Source: Nannocystis punicea (GTDB lineage: Bacteria; Myxococcota_A; Polyangia; Nannocystales; Nannocystaceae). Taken from it: DNA of 64,000 nucleotides. Positions 49,334-58,131 of this stretch are shown here, piece by piece (position 1 is the first letter of the stretch; every line of letters starts with the position of its first letter). The stretch spans positions 7,502,001 to 7,566,000 of the forward strand of contig NZ_CP114040.1 in NCBI RefSeq assembly GCF_026965555.1. The letters run 5' to 3'. The notes under the pieces were generated by a model that saw only the letters and a list, made by a program, of their open reading frames with translations, was not told the DNA's origin and ran no database searches. A program made the position numbers and the translations under genes.

Positions 49334-50642
49334 ACTCGCCCTGGGGCGGGCAGCCGACGACGCACTCCGGCCCGCCCTGGTTCTCGCACGCCTCCGAGTA
49401 GCTCTTGCCGACGTGCGACGCGGCCGCCAACCAGGCCTCCGCCTCCGCCTGCGGCAGCATCGGGTTGTCGCGGATGAACACGTGCTCGGCCTGCAAGTCG
49501 ACCGACAGCCCGGTCAACGAGGTGAGGGAGGCGTTGCCGTCGATCTGCAGCAGCTCGACCTGCTCGAGCGCCTCGAGGCCGTGCAGGTCGACGATGCCCC
49601 CCAGACCCCCGCTGCCCCGACACCACCCGAGCGACAGCCAGTCGGACACGGAGCGCAGCGCCGACAGGCCGGCGAGGCTGGTCAGCGCCGGAGCGTCCTC
49701 GACGGTGATCTCTCGCGCCGATGTCACCGCCGGCAGCTCCAGCTCCTGCAACGCCGGCGTGTCGAGGACCTTCAGCGCCGCGAGCCGTCCCGGCCACGCA
49801 AAGCGCGGCAGCGCCGGCAGGTCCCACAGCTCCACCTCGATCGGCCCCGCCGCCGCCGCGAACACCTCGAGCCCGGACGCGTCCGTGAGCGCCGGCATCG
49901 TCCGCAGGGTGATCCGGAGCCCCTGCGGGGCAGACACGGACAGCGCCGCGAAGCCGTCGAGTCCGGTCAGGGTCTCCTCGACGAGGAGGACGCTCGCATG
50001 CCCGGCCAGCGCCGGCGAGAACGCGACCTCGCCCTGCAGCCCCGCGACGCTCGTCAGGCCGTTGCCCTGCAGGTACAGGCCGCCCAGCTGCCGCACCCCG
50101 CTCAGCCCAGACAGGTCGCCGAGCTTCGTGTTGTTTCTCAGCCCCACGTAACCGCCGATGCGCGCCAGCGCCTGCAGCCCGTCGAGGCTGACGAGCTGCG
50201 GGTTGTCGCCGACGCTCAACCACCCGCCGATGCGCTCCAGCGCCTGCAGCCCGTCGAGGCTGACGAGCGCGGCGTTGCCGACGATCCGCAGGTCCCCGCC
50301 GACCGCCCGCAACGCCGACAGCGCCGTCATGTCCGACCAGCCCGTCGTGTCCTCCAGCCGCAGCTCGCCCCGCACCTCGACCACGCACGCGAGCCCGGCG
50401 ACATCGGTGCCGTCGTCGATCCTCAGGTCGCCCTCGATCACCGTCGCGCACGCCTCTCCGGTCGTCGACGTCGGCTCCGAGCCCGCGCTCGTCGGCCCGG
50501 AGCCCGCGCTCGTCGGCTCGGGCCCGCCACTGGTGGCCTCGCTCGCCGTGCTCGGGTCGCCCTTGGGCCCGTGGCAGCCGGCCGCGAGCGCGAGCGCGAC
50601 GAACAGCCGAGCGCAGCGCAGAGGACATGTCCGTTCGGACAT
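49332..50642 (-). CDS. Lipoprotein with receptor-L/LRR-like repeats
   Basis: 436 residues from ATG 50642 (ATG 50648 is two codons upstream). MSERTCPLRCARLFVALALA leads to lipobox LAAGC. A Ser/Thr/Pro/Gly-rich linker (residues 28-60, repeats of PTSAGS) is followed by about 15 parallel strand-turn repeats such as IEGDLRIDDG, VGGDLRIVGNAALVSLDGLQ and IGGYVGLRNNTKLGDLSGL, typical of receptor L-domain or leucine-rich-repeat-like solenoids. Cys pairs near the end (ACENQGGPECVVGCP) cap it. Likely a surface adhesive or binding protein. Both candidate start codons lie in a 14 bp repeat array. Confidence 0.8.
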   Translation of the reverse strand: MSERTCPLRCARLFVALALAAGCHGPKGDPSTASEATSGGPEPTSAGSGPTSAGSEPTSTTGEACATVIEGDLRIDDGTDVAGLACVVEVRGELRLEDTTGWSDMTALSALRAVGGDLRIVGNAALVSLDGLQALERIGGWLSVGDNPQLVSLDGLQALARIGGYVGLRNNTKLGDLSGLSGVRQLGGLYLQGNGLTSVAGLQGEVAFSPALAGHASVLLVEETLTGLDGFAALSVSAPQGLRITLRTMPALTDASGLEVFAAAAGPIEVELWDLPALPRFAWPGRLAALKVLDTPALQELELPAVTSAREITVEDAPALTSLAGLSALRSVSDWLSLGWCRGSGGLGGIVDLHGLEALEQVELLQIDGNASLTSLTGLSVDLQAEHVFIRDNPMLPQAEAEAWLAAASHVGKSYSEACENQGGPECVVGCPPQGE

Positions 50643-50708
50643 TTCCATTGTTACATGCCTTTTCGAGCATGTACCGGCGGACATGTCCTCATCGACATCC
50701 GCCGGCCG
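50625..50708. repeat. Six 14 bp units over the lipoprotein start
   Basis: ACATGTCCGTTCGG, ACATTTCCATTGTT, ACATGCCTTTTCGA, GCATGTACCGGCGG, ACATGTCCTCATCG and ACATCCGCCGGCCG in exact phase. The array covers the start codon and first codons of the lipoprotein gene and ends 11 bases before the next gene's stop at 50720. Confidence 0.9.
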
Positions 50709-50719
50709 GCTCGCCGCCC

Positions 50720-51955
50720 TCACCCCTCGGTCGACTCCTCGTGCGCGCGCAGCAGCGGCGCCAGCTCGGCCGGCAGCACCGGGCGGGCCGCGGGGCTGCG
50801 GCGGCTGAACACCAGCCGCTCGGCCTGCGCGCGCACGTGGCGGTAGCCGAACAGGTGGAACACCTGCGTCACCGCCACGCGGGCGACCGCCGGGTCGGCG
50901 ATGAAGTGATCGGCGCGCTCCGGGTCGCGCGACACGCCGGGCAGGTACGGCACCAGCACGTCGAGCCGCAGCGTCCGCAGCGCCGCCGACACGCGCAGGG
51001 CGGTGCGCGACACCGGGCGGGCGATGAAGAAGCCGTCGTCGCCCTGGCCCTGATAGCGCGGCAGCATCATCAGGCCGGTCTCGGGCACGCGCACCTGGCC
51101 GCGGCGATCGTCGGCGACGACCTGGCCGCGCTCGACGATCTGGAAGTTGACGAAGTCCGGCGCCATGACGAACGGCTCGTCCTCGGGCTTGACGACGTGG
51201 CGGTGGCGGATCTCGCAGACCGCGGGCATACCGTCGCCTCCGGCCGCGAGGCGGGCGCGGTGGGCCGCGAGGTCGGGCACGTGGCGCGGCTCGAGCGAGC
51301 CGGCGGCGACCAGCATCAGGAGGAGCGCCGACTCGTGGAAGTCGATCGTGCGCGGGTCGTCGTGCTGCCCGCCCTCGACCGCCACGCCGACGTGGCCGAG
51401 GTCGCACAGGTAGCCCAGCATCGAGCCCTCGATCACCTCCTCGAGCCCGAGCACCACCGGGATCGGCAGCGCCAGCGCCAGCGGCCGGTTGCGCAGGACG
51501 TCGGCCATGCACGAGAACGGGGTCGACAGCGCCGACGTGCTGTGGAGGTCGATGAAGCTGACCGGCCCGTGGCGCAGGAGCGGCAGGAACACCGCGAGCA
51601 GCTCGCGGGTCTCCTGGTCCTCGGCCGTCTCGACGGTGCCCTGAGCGATCCGGGCGATGTTCTCCGGCGTCCAGCGGCGGTTGAGATCGCGGTCGACGTA
51701 CCGGCGGCGCTCGACCAGCGCGCGCCGGTTGCCGGTCACGCCGATCAGCTCGCCGCGCAGCGGCACGTCGGCCTCGCGCAGGCGGGCGAGCACGCGCGAG
51801 ATGGCCGAAAGACCAGCCGGCTCGTTGCCGTGGATCGCCCCGACGCACACGACCGTGGGCCCGGGGCGCCCGCTGCTGTAGCGCCCGAGCACGCGCGGGT
51901 GCGCGCCCGGGCCATCGGGGAGCGGAGACGGCGGCGCGCTACTGCTGAGCGTCAC
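50720..51955 (-). CDS. Succinylglutamate desuccinylase/aspartoacylase-type zinc hydrolase
   Basis: 411 residues from GTG 51955. The M14-like AstE/AspA core has the zinc motif VGAIHGNEPAG (HxxE), the substrate/zinc segment VSFIDLHSTSA and an EGSMLGYLCDLGHVGVAVEG stretch. A C-terminal beta domain of about 130 residues follows. Members remove acyl groups from amino acids or trim peptides. Its GTG lies inside the 3' end of the GCS2-CBS gene (17-base overlap), so translation is coupled and the two proteins probably act on the same metabolite, one forming and one hydrolysing an amide. The start has no separate ribosome binding site. Confidence 0.82.
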   Translation of the reverse strand: MTLSSSAPPSPLPDGPGAHPRVLGRYSSGRPGPTVVCVGAIHGNEPAGLSAISRVLARLREADVPLRGELIGVTGNRRALVERRRYVDRDLNRRWTPENIARIAQGTVETAEDQETRELLAVFLPLLRHGPVSFIDLHSTSALSTPFSCMADVLRNRPLALALPIPVVLGLEEVIEGSMLGYLCDLGHVGVAVEGGQHDDPRTIDFHESALLLMLVAAGSLEPRHVPDLAAHRARLAAGGDGMPAVCEIRHRHVVKPEDEPFVMAPDFVNFQIVERGQVVADDRRGQVRVPETGLMMLPRYQGQGDDGFFIARPVSRTALRVSAALRTLRLDVLVPYLPGVSRDPERADHFIADPAVARVAVTQVFHLFGYRHVRAQAERLVFSRRSPAARPVLPAELAPLLRAHEESTEG

Positions 51956-53855
51956 GCAGGTAGCTTTCGAGCAATTTGCCCGACACGTCAATCAGGTCGC
52001 GCTCGGTGATCACGCCGACCAGCTTGTCGCCCTCGACCACCGGCAGGCACGAGATGCCGCGCTCGCGCATCAGCTTCATCACCTCGAGCGTCGGCATCTC
52101 CGGGCCGATCGTCAGCGGGTTCTTGACCATCAGCTGGGCGACCGTGGCGTTGTCCTGGGCCACGCGGGACCCGCGGGCGACCATGCGGATCAGCGCCCGG
52201 TGCGACAGCAGGCCGACCAGCCGGCCCTCCTCGTCCTCGACGAGGATGTGGCGGATCTTCTTCCAGTCCATGATGTTGGCCGCGAGGTCGATGATGTCGC
52301 TCGGCTGGACCGTGAAGATGTCGGTCGACATGAACTGACCGGCCGTCTGATACGAGTCGCGCCACGTCTTCGGCTCGCCCTCGAGCCGCGCGGTCTCCCA
52401 CGTGTGGACCGGCGCGCCGCTCTTCTGGTTGGCGAGCATCGCCGACGACAGCGTGCGGTAGCGGACGTCCGAGGTGCCCTGCTCGCCCATCGCGTGCAGC
52501 GAGTTGAGCATCCACTGCGCGCCGGTGGTGCCCTTGCGGACGCGCTCCTCGATGGTGCCGAGGTAGCGGTCGATGTCGCTGCCGTCGACCTTGACGTGCT
52601 GCAGGCCCCAGCGGGCCACCGGCAGCAGCTCGTTCAGGATCAGCTCCTGCGCCGACATCGTCCGGCCCTTCCACGACTGCTGGGCCTTGAGGCCGTCCCG
52701 CGCGGCGTTGAAGAAGTTGGACTTGGCGTCCTCGAAGGACATGTCCTTGAAGACAGGCCGCTCGTCCTCGGCGAGCGCCGCCATCATGCCGAAGAAGAAC
52801 GCCGCGTTGGCGACCTCGTCGAGCACCGTCGGGCCCGACGGCAGCACGCGGTTCTCGATGCGCAGGTGGGCCTTGTCGCCGCTGATGCCGTAGCAGGCGC
52901 GGTTCCAGCGGTACACCGTGCCGTTGTGCAGGCGCAGCGCGCCGAACTGCGGGATCCCGCCGCGCTCGATCACCTGCATCGGGTCCTCGTCGATCGCGTT
53001 GGCGATGAGGATCCGGAAGCGGGCGATGTCCTCGCGGAAGATCTCGAGCACGCTCTGCTGGATCCACCCGTCGCCGAAGTGCACGCGCGGGCGGGCGGCG
53101 CGGTCGACCCGCATCTGCGAGCGGGTGTCGACCGAGCGCTCGAACAGGGCGATGCGCGTCTCGTGCCACAGGCGGTGCTTGAGCAGCACCGGCGAGTTGA
53201 CCGCCGCGGCCAGGAGCGGCCCGGTGACGGCCTGGGCGAGGTTGTAGAACTTGGCGAACTCGCGCGGGCTGACCTGGAAGTGGACCTGGAAGCTGGTGTT
53301 GCACGACTCGAGCATCACGTTGTCGTGCGTCGTCTCGAGCTCCTCGATGCCGCGGATCAGCACGTGGAAGTCGTCGCCGCGGAGCCGCCGCAGGGTGCGG
53401 TTCAGCTCGAGGTAGCGCGGCTTGGGCGTCATGTTGTCGAGCCCGAGGTCGGCCTTGCGCAGCGTCGGCAGGATGCCGGTCAGCAGGATGTCGGCGCCGC
53501 AGTGGCGCGCGGCGTCGCGGGCGACCCCGACGACCTCGTTGAGCTCGTCCTCCATGCGGCGCAGGCAGGCGGCGTTGAACACCTGCGGCGACAGGTTGGC
53601 CTCGAGGTTGAAGCGCGCGAGCTCGGTGGTGAGGCGCGGGTCCTGGGCCCGCTCGAGCACCTCCATCACCACCGAGGCGGGACGCAGGCTGCGGTCGACG
53701 AGGAACATCTCTTGCTCGGCGCCGACCCGGCGCACGCCGGTCTCGAAGCGATCGGTCTCGAGCAGCCGCTCGAGCGCGACCACGTCGTCGAGGAGCTTCT
53801 TCATGAAATTGCGCAGCTGGTCGTCGTCGGACGTCGCGATGTTTTGTTCACCCAT
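51939..53855 (-). CDS. GCS2-type glutamate-cysteine ligase-like enzyme with CBS pair
   Basis: 638 residues. Residues 30-480 resemble the GCS2/YbdK carboxylate-amine ligase group: VGAEQEMFLVD (GxExE), ARFNLEANLSPQVFN, CNTSFQVHFQVSPREFAKFY and ENRVLPSGPTVLDEVANAAF. Two CBS domains end the protein (about 505-560 FMSTDIFTVQPSDIIDLAAN and 575-635 LMVKNPLTIGPEMPTLEVMK), which would bind adenine nucleotides and regulate activity. Substrates are unknown. The ATG at 53855 was chosen because upstream codons are low-complexity. 14 bp units are translated at 52739-52766. Coupled to the downstream aspartoacylase-like gene. Confidence 0.85.
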   Translation of the reverse strand: MGEQNIATSDDDQLRNFMKKLLDDVVALERLLETDRFETGVRRVGAEQEMFLVDRSLRPASVVMEVLERAQDPRLTTELARFNLEANLSPQVFNAACLRRMEDELNEVVGVARDAARHCGADILLTGILPTLRKADLGLDNMTPKPRYLELNRTLRRLRGDDFHVLIRGIEELETTHDNVMLESCNTSFQVHFQVSPREFAKFYNLAQAVTGPLLAAAVNSPVLLKHRLWHETRIALFERSVDTRSQMRVDRAARPRVHFGDGWIQQSVLEIFREDIARFRILIANAIDEDPMQVIERGGIPQFGALRLHNGTVYRWNRACYGISGDKAHLRIENRVLPSGPTVLDEVANAAFFFGMMAALAEDERPVFKDMSFEDAKSNFFNAARDGLKAQQSWKGRTMSAQELILNELLPVARWGLQHVKVDGSDIDRYLGTIEERVRKGTTGAQWMLNSLHAMGEQGTSDVRYRTLSSAMLANQKSGAPVHTWETARLEGEPKTWRDSYQTAGQFMSTDIFTVQPSDIIDLAANIMDWKKIRHILVEDEEGRLVGLLSHRALIRMVARGSRVAQDNATVAQLMVKNPLTIGPEMPTLEVMKLMRERGISCLPVVEGDKLVGVITERDLIDVSGKLLESYLRDAQQ

Positions 53856-53967
53856 GGGCGTATCCGGCCGCAGGGTATCGCGGGTCGGATCGGCGGCCAA
53901 ATTCGGATCGCCGGGTCTCGCGGGCCTCAAGCGCGAAGCGCGCGCAGAACAGCGTCACGCAGGGCCG

Positions 53968-54822
53968 TCACGTCGACGTCACGAACGGACCGACGATCTC
54001 AGCCACCGCCGCGGCCTCGTCGAGGTGCACGTGATGACCCCCGGGCACCTCGGCGAGCACGGCGCCGGCGAGCAGGGCCAGCCGCTCCTTCATCAGCGCC
54101 TCGTCGAACGTCATCCCCGGGACGGCGCGCACCACCAGAGTCGGGCACGTCACGGCGGTGAAGAAAGCCCGCACCTGCGCCTCCGTCAGGCGCTGACGCG
54201 AGGGCAAGCGCAGGCGGGGATCGGCCCGCCAGCGGACTCGACCCTCGTGGGTCTCGAGCCCGCGCCGCAGCAAGATCCGCGCCGAGTCGACGCGCATGCC
54301 CGTCGCGCTCGCCAGTCGCTGCGCGACCTGTTCGGCGTCCGCGTAACCACCGTGCTCGTCGCGGGCCCGCGCGGCCTGTTCGGCCTGCAGCGCCTCGCGC
54401 AGCTGCCTGGGCGCGGCCTCGTCGGGGTTGGTGAGCGGGCCGAGGCCTTCGAGCAGGACCAGCCTGGCGACCTGTTCGGGACATGTCCCGGCGAGCAGGG
54501 CCGCCACGCCGGCGCCGAGCGAATGGCCGACGACGACGCAGCGCGACCAGCCGAGGGCCGAGATCGCCAGCGACGCGTCGGCGACGTAATCGAGGAACAC
54601 GTAGACACCGTCGGCGCGTCGCTGCGACAGCCCGTGACCCGCGAGATCGATGGCGACCAGGTTGACGCCGGAAAGCTGTTCGGCCAGCCGCTCGAAGCTC
54701 GCCGCGTTGTCGAGCCAGCCGTGCATCGCCAGCACCGGAACACCGTCCTCGGGCCCGAAGCACAGCGCGGCGAGTTGCACGCCGCCGATGTCGATGAGCC
54801 GCTCGCCGCGTGGTGGAAGCAT
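53968..54822 (-). CDS. Alpha/beta hydrolase
   Basis: 284 residues from ATG 54822. Typical fold markers: VLAMHGWLDNAASFERLAE (oxyanion loop), nucleophile elbow VVVGHSLGAGVAAL, and the C-terminal His in EVPGGHHVHLDEAAAV; the acidic residue of the triad is probably near VRAVPGMTFDEA. The sequence resembles valacyclovir hydrolase/serine hydrolase-like MEST relatives, so a small-ester hydrolase is likely. A translated 14 bp unit (54478-54500 region) lies just before LVLLEG. It is divergent from a TetR regulator, which may control it. Confidence 0.88.
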   Translation of the reverse strand: MLPPRGERLIDIGGVQLAALCFGPEDGVPVLAMHGWLDNAASFERLAEQLSGVNLVAIDLAGHGLSQRRADGVYVFLDYVADASLAISALGWSRCVVVGHSLGAGVAALLAGTCPEQVARLVLLEGLGPLTNPDEAAPRQLREALQAEQAARARDEHGGYADAEQVAQRLASATGMRVDSARILLRRGLETHEGRVRWRADPRLRLPSRQRLTEAQVRAFFTAVTCPTLVVRAVPGMTFDEALMKERLALLAGAVLAEVPGGHHVHLDEAAAVAEIVGPFVTST

Positions 54823-54895
54823 GCGCGGGACGATGTCCGAATTGACAGCTGAACGCAACTAAGCGCGCACATCACGACGAGTCCGGGCGCGGATG

Positions 54896-54923
54896 ACCTG
54901 TCCCTCGGGACATCTCGGCGACG
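54896..54923. repeat. 14 bp pair between the hydrolase and TetR genes
   Basis: ACCTGTCCCTCGGG and ACATCTCGGCGACG in phase, forming the dyad TGTCCCTCGGGACA. It lies in the divergent intergenic region where a TetR operator would be expected, but the same dyad occurs all over the window. Confidence 0.5.
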
Positions 54924-54991
54924 GCCCTGCGAACGCGACTACGCATATTGACTCCGGCGGTCGTCTCATTCACCGTGAGGCCACCTGGACG

Positions 54992-55666
54992 ATGGTAGAT
55001 GTCCCGCCGAAGCGACGCGCGCGGGCCGACGCGGACAAGCAATCGCGTCGGCGCGCCCTGCTGTGCGCCGCCGCCGAGGCGTTCGACGAGATGCCGTACA
55101 ACGCGGTCACGGTGGCCGACATCGCCCGCCGGGCGAACCTGGCCAAAGGGACAGTCTACCTCTACTTCGCGACCAAGGAGGAGCTGTTCCTGCAGCTCGC
55201 GCTCGAGCAGCTCGGCGAGTGGTTCGGCGAGGTGGAGTCCGCGCTGGTCGGCGACGGCGCGCCGCTCGGCCCCGAGGCGCTCTCGGAGCTGCTGGCCCGC
55301 TCGCTGGCCGGCCGGGTCCGCCTGGCCCGGCTGCTGGCGCTGCAGCACGGCGTGCTCGAGCACAACGTCGCGCCCGCGGTGGTGCTCGCGTGGCGGCGAA
55401 GCATGCTGGCGCAGATGCTGCAGACGGCCGCGCTGCTCGAGCGCTGCAGCCCGGCCATGCGACCCGGCGAAGGCCTGCGCTTCTTCCTCCACCTCCACGC
55501 CGCCGCCGTGGGCCTGCACCAGATGACCCACCCCGCCCCCGAGCTGGCGGCGACTCTGGCCTGCCCGACGCTCCTCCCGCTGCGCCTCGACTTCGCCGCG
55601 GCGCTGCAGGCCCACGCCGCCGCCCTGCTGCGCGGGCTCCAACCCGAGGACGCGCGCAGCGAGTGA
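54992..55666 (+). CDS. TetR/AcrR family transcriptional regulator
   Basis: 224 residues from ATG 54992; the frame is open 33 codons upstream but that part is a translated repeat. The DNA-binding domain (residues 20-65) has the signature FDEMPYNAVTVADIARRANL followed by AKGTVYLYFATKEELF. The ligand-binding half is all alpha-helical and resembles the PF17928/YcdC-type group loosely. It is divergent from the alpha/beta hydrolase gene, 169 bases apart, and probably represses it or itself. A TTGACT about 45 bases upstream may be its -35. Confidence 0.93.
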   Translation: MVDVPPKRRARADADKQSRRRALLCAAAEAFDEMPYNAVTVADIARRANLAKGTVYLYFATKEELFLQLALEQLGEWFGEVESALVGDGAPLGPEALSELLARSLAGRVRLARLLALQHGVLEHNVAPAVVLAWRRSMLAQMLQTAALLERCSPAMRPGEGLRFFLHLHAAAVGLHQMTHPAPELAATLACPTLLPLRLDFAAALQAHAAALLRGLQPEDARSE

Positions 55667-55905
55667 GGCGCCGGGCACCTGTCTCTCGGGACAGCCTCAT
55701 CGAGGCCGCCCCGCGCGGGCGATTCGGCCTGTCCCGCGAGACGACGGCCTCCGACTCGCCGACAGCCTCCTCGTGGCCGCCGCGCCGGTGAGCCCACGGC
55801 CCGAGCCGACGCTGCCTGTCCCTTGAGATCGCCGTCCTCGATCCGCCGGCCGCAACCGTGAGCCGGTCGACCTGTCCCTCGAGACAGCCACCCTTGGCTC
55901 GCCAC

Positions 55906-56330
55906 GCGAATTCAGGCCATGTCCCTCGGGACAGCCACGCCGCCGGCTCGCAGCCCGCCGGCGGCCCGGCATCGGCCTGTCCCTTGAGACAGCATCGAGC
56001 GCGACGTCGCTTGGCGCCGCCGACCCGACCGCGCCCTCTCGCGCGAGTTCAGGCCATGTCCCTCGGGACAGCAACGCCGCCGGGTCGCAGCCGCCGGCGG
56101 CCCGGCATCGGCCTGGCCCTTGAGACAGCATCGAGCGCGCCGTCGCTTGGCGCCGCCGACCCGACCGCGCCCTCTCGCGCGAGTTCAGGCCATGTCCCTC
56201 GGGACAGCCACCCCGCCGGCTCGCAGCCCGCCGGCGGCCCGACATCGGCCTGTCCCTTGAGACAGCATCTAACGCGACGTCGCTTGGCGCCGCCGACCCG
56301 ACTGCGCCCTCTCGCACGACCCGCGACAGG
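55906..56330. repeat. Three tandem 136 bp repeats, each with two dyads
   Basis: CATGTCCCTCGGGACAGC occurs at 55919, 56055 and 56191, exactly 136 bases apart. Each unit also holds a second dyad, CCTGTCCCTTGAGACAGCAT, and the stretch CGACGTCGCTTGGCGCCGCC. Units are nearly identical, so the expansion is recent. Single related dyads (TGTCTCTCGGGACA at about 55681 and CCTGTCCCTCGAGACAGCC at 55871) precede it. No gene occurs in 55667-56406. Confidence 0.9.
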
Positions 56331-56392
56331 CTCGCAGCCGTCCGCCGCGCGCGGGGCTCGCCGCCCGACGAGCGGGCGCCGGCCGTCTGCGT

Positions 56393-56398
56393 TAGAGT
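56393..56398 (+). promoter_or_regulatory. TAGAGT, -10-like element of a leaderless start
   Basis: TAGAGT precedes a TTG start at 56407 by eight bases. Confidence 0.55.
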
Positions 56399-56406
56399 CA
56401 CCGGGC

Positions 56407-57414
56407 TTGCCCCCGCCGACCGCGTCCGACCCCCGCCCCGTCCGGCCGCGCGCGCGCCTGCCCGCGCGGGTGCTCGCGGGCCTCACGCTCTTCCTGGTCC
56501 TCGGGACATGTCTCTTCAGCCTGGCGGGCCACCTCGGCGCGCTCGACTGGCGGCTCGACCTCGCCAGTCACTTCCGCCCGTGGTACGCCGCCGCCGCCGC
56601 GCTCGCGCTGGTCCTGGCGGCGGCGCTCGGCCGGCGTCGCCTCGCCGCGGCGGCGGGCGTCCTGCTGCTGGCGGAGCTGTCGCAGGTGGCGCCGTTCTGG
56701 CTGGCGCGCCCGCCAGCGGCCGGCGAGCCGGCGCTGCGCCTGGTCCACTTCAACGGCCTGTCGAGCAACCCGCGCAAGGCCGAAGCGGTGACCTGGCTGG
56801 CCGACACCGGCGCCGACGTGGTGATCGTGCAGGAGGTCGACGCCGACTGGAGCGCCGCCCTGCAGGCCATGCCCGACCACGTCGCCCTCGAGTCGGCGCC
56901 GCGGGCCGACAACTTCGGCATGACCTTGCTCGTGCGCCATGACTTCAAGGACAGGGTCGTTCGGACATGGCGCGAAGACCTTGTCCCGCAGATCCCCGCC
57001 CTCGCCGCCGAGCTCACCGTCCGCGGGCAATCGATCGCCCTGCTCGCGGTCCACACCCTGCCGCCGGTCGGCCGCGACTACGCCGCGCGGCGCGACGCCC
57101 AGCTGGCGCGCGCGGCCGAGTGGGCGCGCGAGCAGCGGGACGCCGGGCGCGTGCCGGTGATCGTCGGCGACCTCAACGCCTCGCCGTTCAGCGCCCCGCT
57201 GCGCCGCCTGCTGGCCGAGGGCGGGCTGGTCGACTCGCAGCGCGGCTTCGGCCTCCAGGCCAGCTGGCCGGTGGGCCACCCGCTCCCGCCGATCGCCATC
57301 GACCACTGCCTCCACGACCCGGCCCTGGTGACCGCCGCCCGCGCGCTCGGGCCGGCGCTCGGCTCGGACCACCTTCCGGTCCGCGTCGACCTCGCCTGGC
57401 CCGCGGGGCCCTGA
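56407..57414 (+). CDS. Membrane-anchored EEP-superfamily hydrolase
   Basis: 335 residues from TTG 56407. Two to three hydrophobic segments (VLAGLTLFLVLGTCLFSLAG, YAAAAALALVLAAALG, LAAAAGVLLLAELSQVAPF) occupy residues 20-105; the remainder is a periplasmic endonuclease/exonuclease/phosphatase domain with LVHFNGLSSN, IVQEVDADW (metal Glu), LLAVHTLPPV, VIVGDLNASPFS and GSDHLPVRVD. This layout matches YafD-like proteins. The TTG is accepted because TAGAGT lies eight bases before it and no ATG or GTG in frame leaves the membrane anchor intact. A 14 bp unit is translated near CLFSL. Confidence 0.82.
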   Translation: MPPPTASDPRPVRPRARLPARVLAGLTLFLVLGTCLFSLAGHLGALDWRLDLASHFRPWYAAAAALALVLAAALGRRRLAAAAGVLLLAELSQVAPFWLARPPAAGEPALRLVHFNGLSSNPRKAEAVTWLADTGADVVIVQEVDADWSAALQAMPDHVALESAPRADNFGMTLLVRHDFKDRVVRTWREDLVPQIPALAAELTVRGQSIALLAVHTLPPVGRDYAARRDAQLARAAEWAREQRDAGRVPVIVGDLNASPFSAPLRRLLAEGGLVDSQRGFGLQASWPVGHPLPPIAIDHCLHDPALVTAARALGPALGSDHLPVRVDLAWPAGP

Positions 57415-57420
57415 GGCTTC

Positions 57421-57508
57421 ACCTGTCTCTCAGGACAGCCAGGCGATGCCTGCGAACGACCTGCCCCGAAGGGCATGTTCGGCTGTCCCTCGGGACAGCT
57501 CAGCCTCC
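57421..57508. repeat. Cluster of 14 bp units between convergent genes
   Basis: ACCTGTCTCTCAGG and ACAGCCAGGCGATG (57421-57448), ACCTGCCCCGAAGG and GCATGTTCGGCTGT (57459-57486), and GGCTGTCCCTCGGG with ACAGCTCAGCCTCC (57481-57508). The phase breaks between pairs. The last one contains the stop codon of the lipoprotein gene at 57500. A near-perfect GGCTGTCCCTCGGGACAGCT dyad would fold at both transcript ends. Confidence 0.75.
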
Positions 57509-58042
57509 GCCCATGACGGACGGGCACTCGGCGCGGGCGATGCTGCAGTCGGGGCCGGCCTCGATCTCGGCGTTCGGCGGCGTCTCCGCGTACTCGGCCA
57601 TCTTCGAGCACGAGAACGAGCGCAGGCGGGCGGCGAAGCTGGCCCCGAACTCCTCGTAGCAGGCCTCGATCTCGCCGATCGTCGCCTGGCAGCTGGCCCA
57701 GTCGATGCCGAGGTCGCACTCTCCCTCGGGCTCGGGGTCGGGCTGGTTGGCGAGGCAGCCCTGGCGCAGCGTGTTGCAGGTGTCGACGCTGCCGTCGGCC
57801 GACAGCGCGTCCTGGATCGCCTTGAGGGTGCACATCGCGGCGGCGAAGTCGGCGTCCGACAGCACCTTCTCGCCGTAGGCGTCGGCGGCCTCGCAGAACT
57901 GGGCCTTCTCGTCGTCGGTGAGCTCGTCGCCTTTCTTGGCGCCGTCGATGCCGGAGTCGAGAGTGCCGTCGTCATCCTTGCACCCGCCGAGCGAGAGGCC
58001 GACGACAAGGAGAGTGGAGATGAGCCTGGACGCGGTGGTCAC
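57500..58042 (-). CDS. Hypothetical Cys-containing lipoprotein
   Basis: 180 residues from GTG 58042. MTTASRLISTLLVVGLSLGG ends in lipobox LGGC. The mature protein is acidic and helical with nine or so Cys residues (FCEAADAYG, MCTLKAI, DTCNTLRQGC, ECDLGIDWASC, EACYEEFG, FSCSKM, DCSIARAEC), a pattern of paired Cys in helical hairpins found in several myxobacterial periplasmic lipoproteins. Function unknown. It starts 89 bases after the alpha-2-macroglobulin stop on the same strand. Confidence 0.75.
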   Translation of the reverse strand: MTTASRLISTLLVVGLSLGGCKDDDGTLDSGIDGAKKGDELTDDEKAQFCEAADAYGEKVLSDADFAAAMCTLKAIQDALSADGSVDTCNTLRQGCLANQPDPEPEGECDLGIDWASCQATIGEIEACYEEFGASFAARLRSFSCSKMAEYAETPPNAEIEAGPDCSIARAECPSVMGGG

Positions 58043-58131
58043 AGTCGCCCGTCTACCTCGAGCGCGCGGGGCCGACAAGCGCCGTTCGCCGGCCGTCTGC
58101 GGCCGGCGAGGCGTCTTGAGGGATCCAGGCC

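Noticed and set aside
54896..54923. A dedicated TetR operator
   Set aside because: The dyad is well placed, but it is the same TGTCCCTCGGGACA found at dozens of non-regulatory sites, so it cannot be assigned to TetR.
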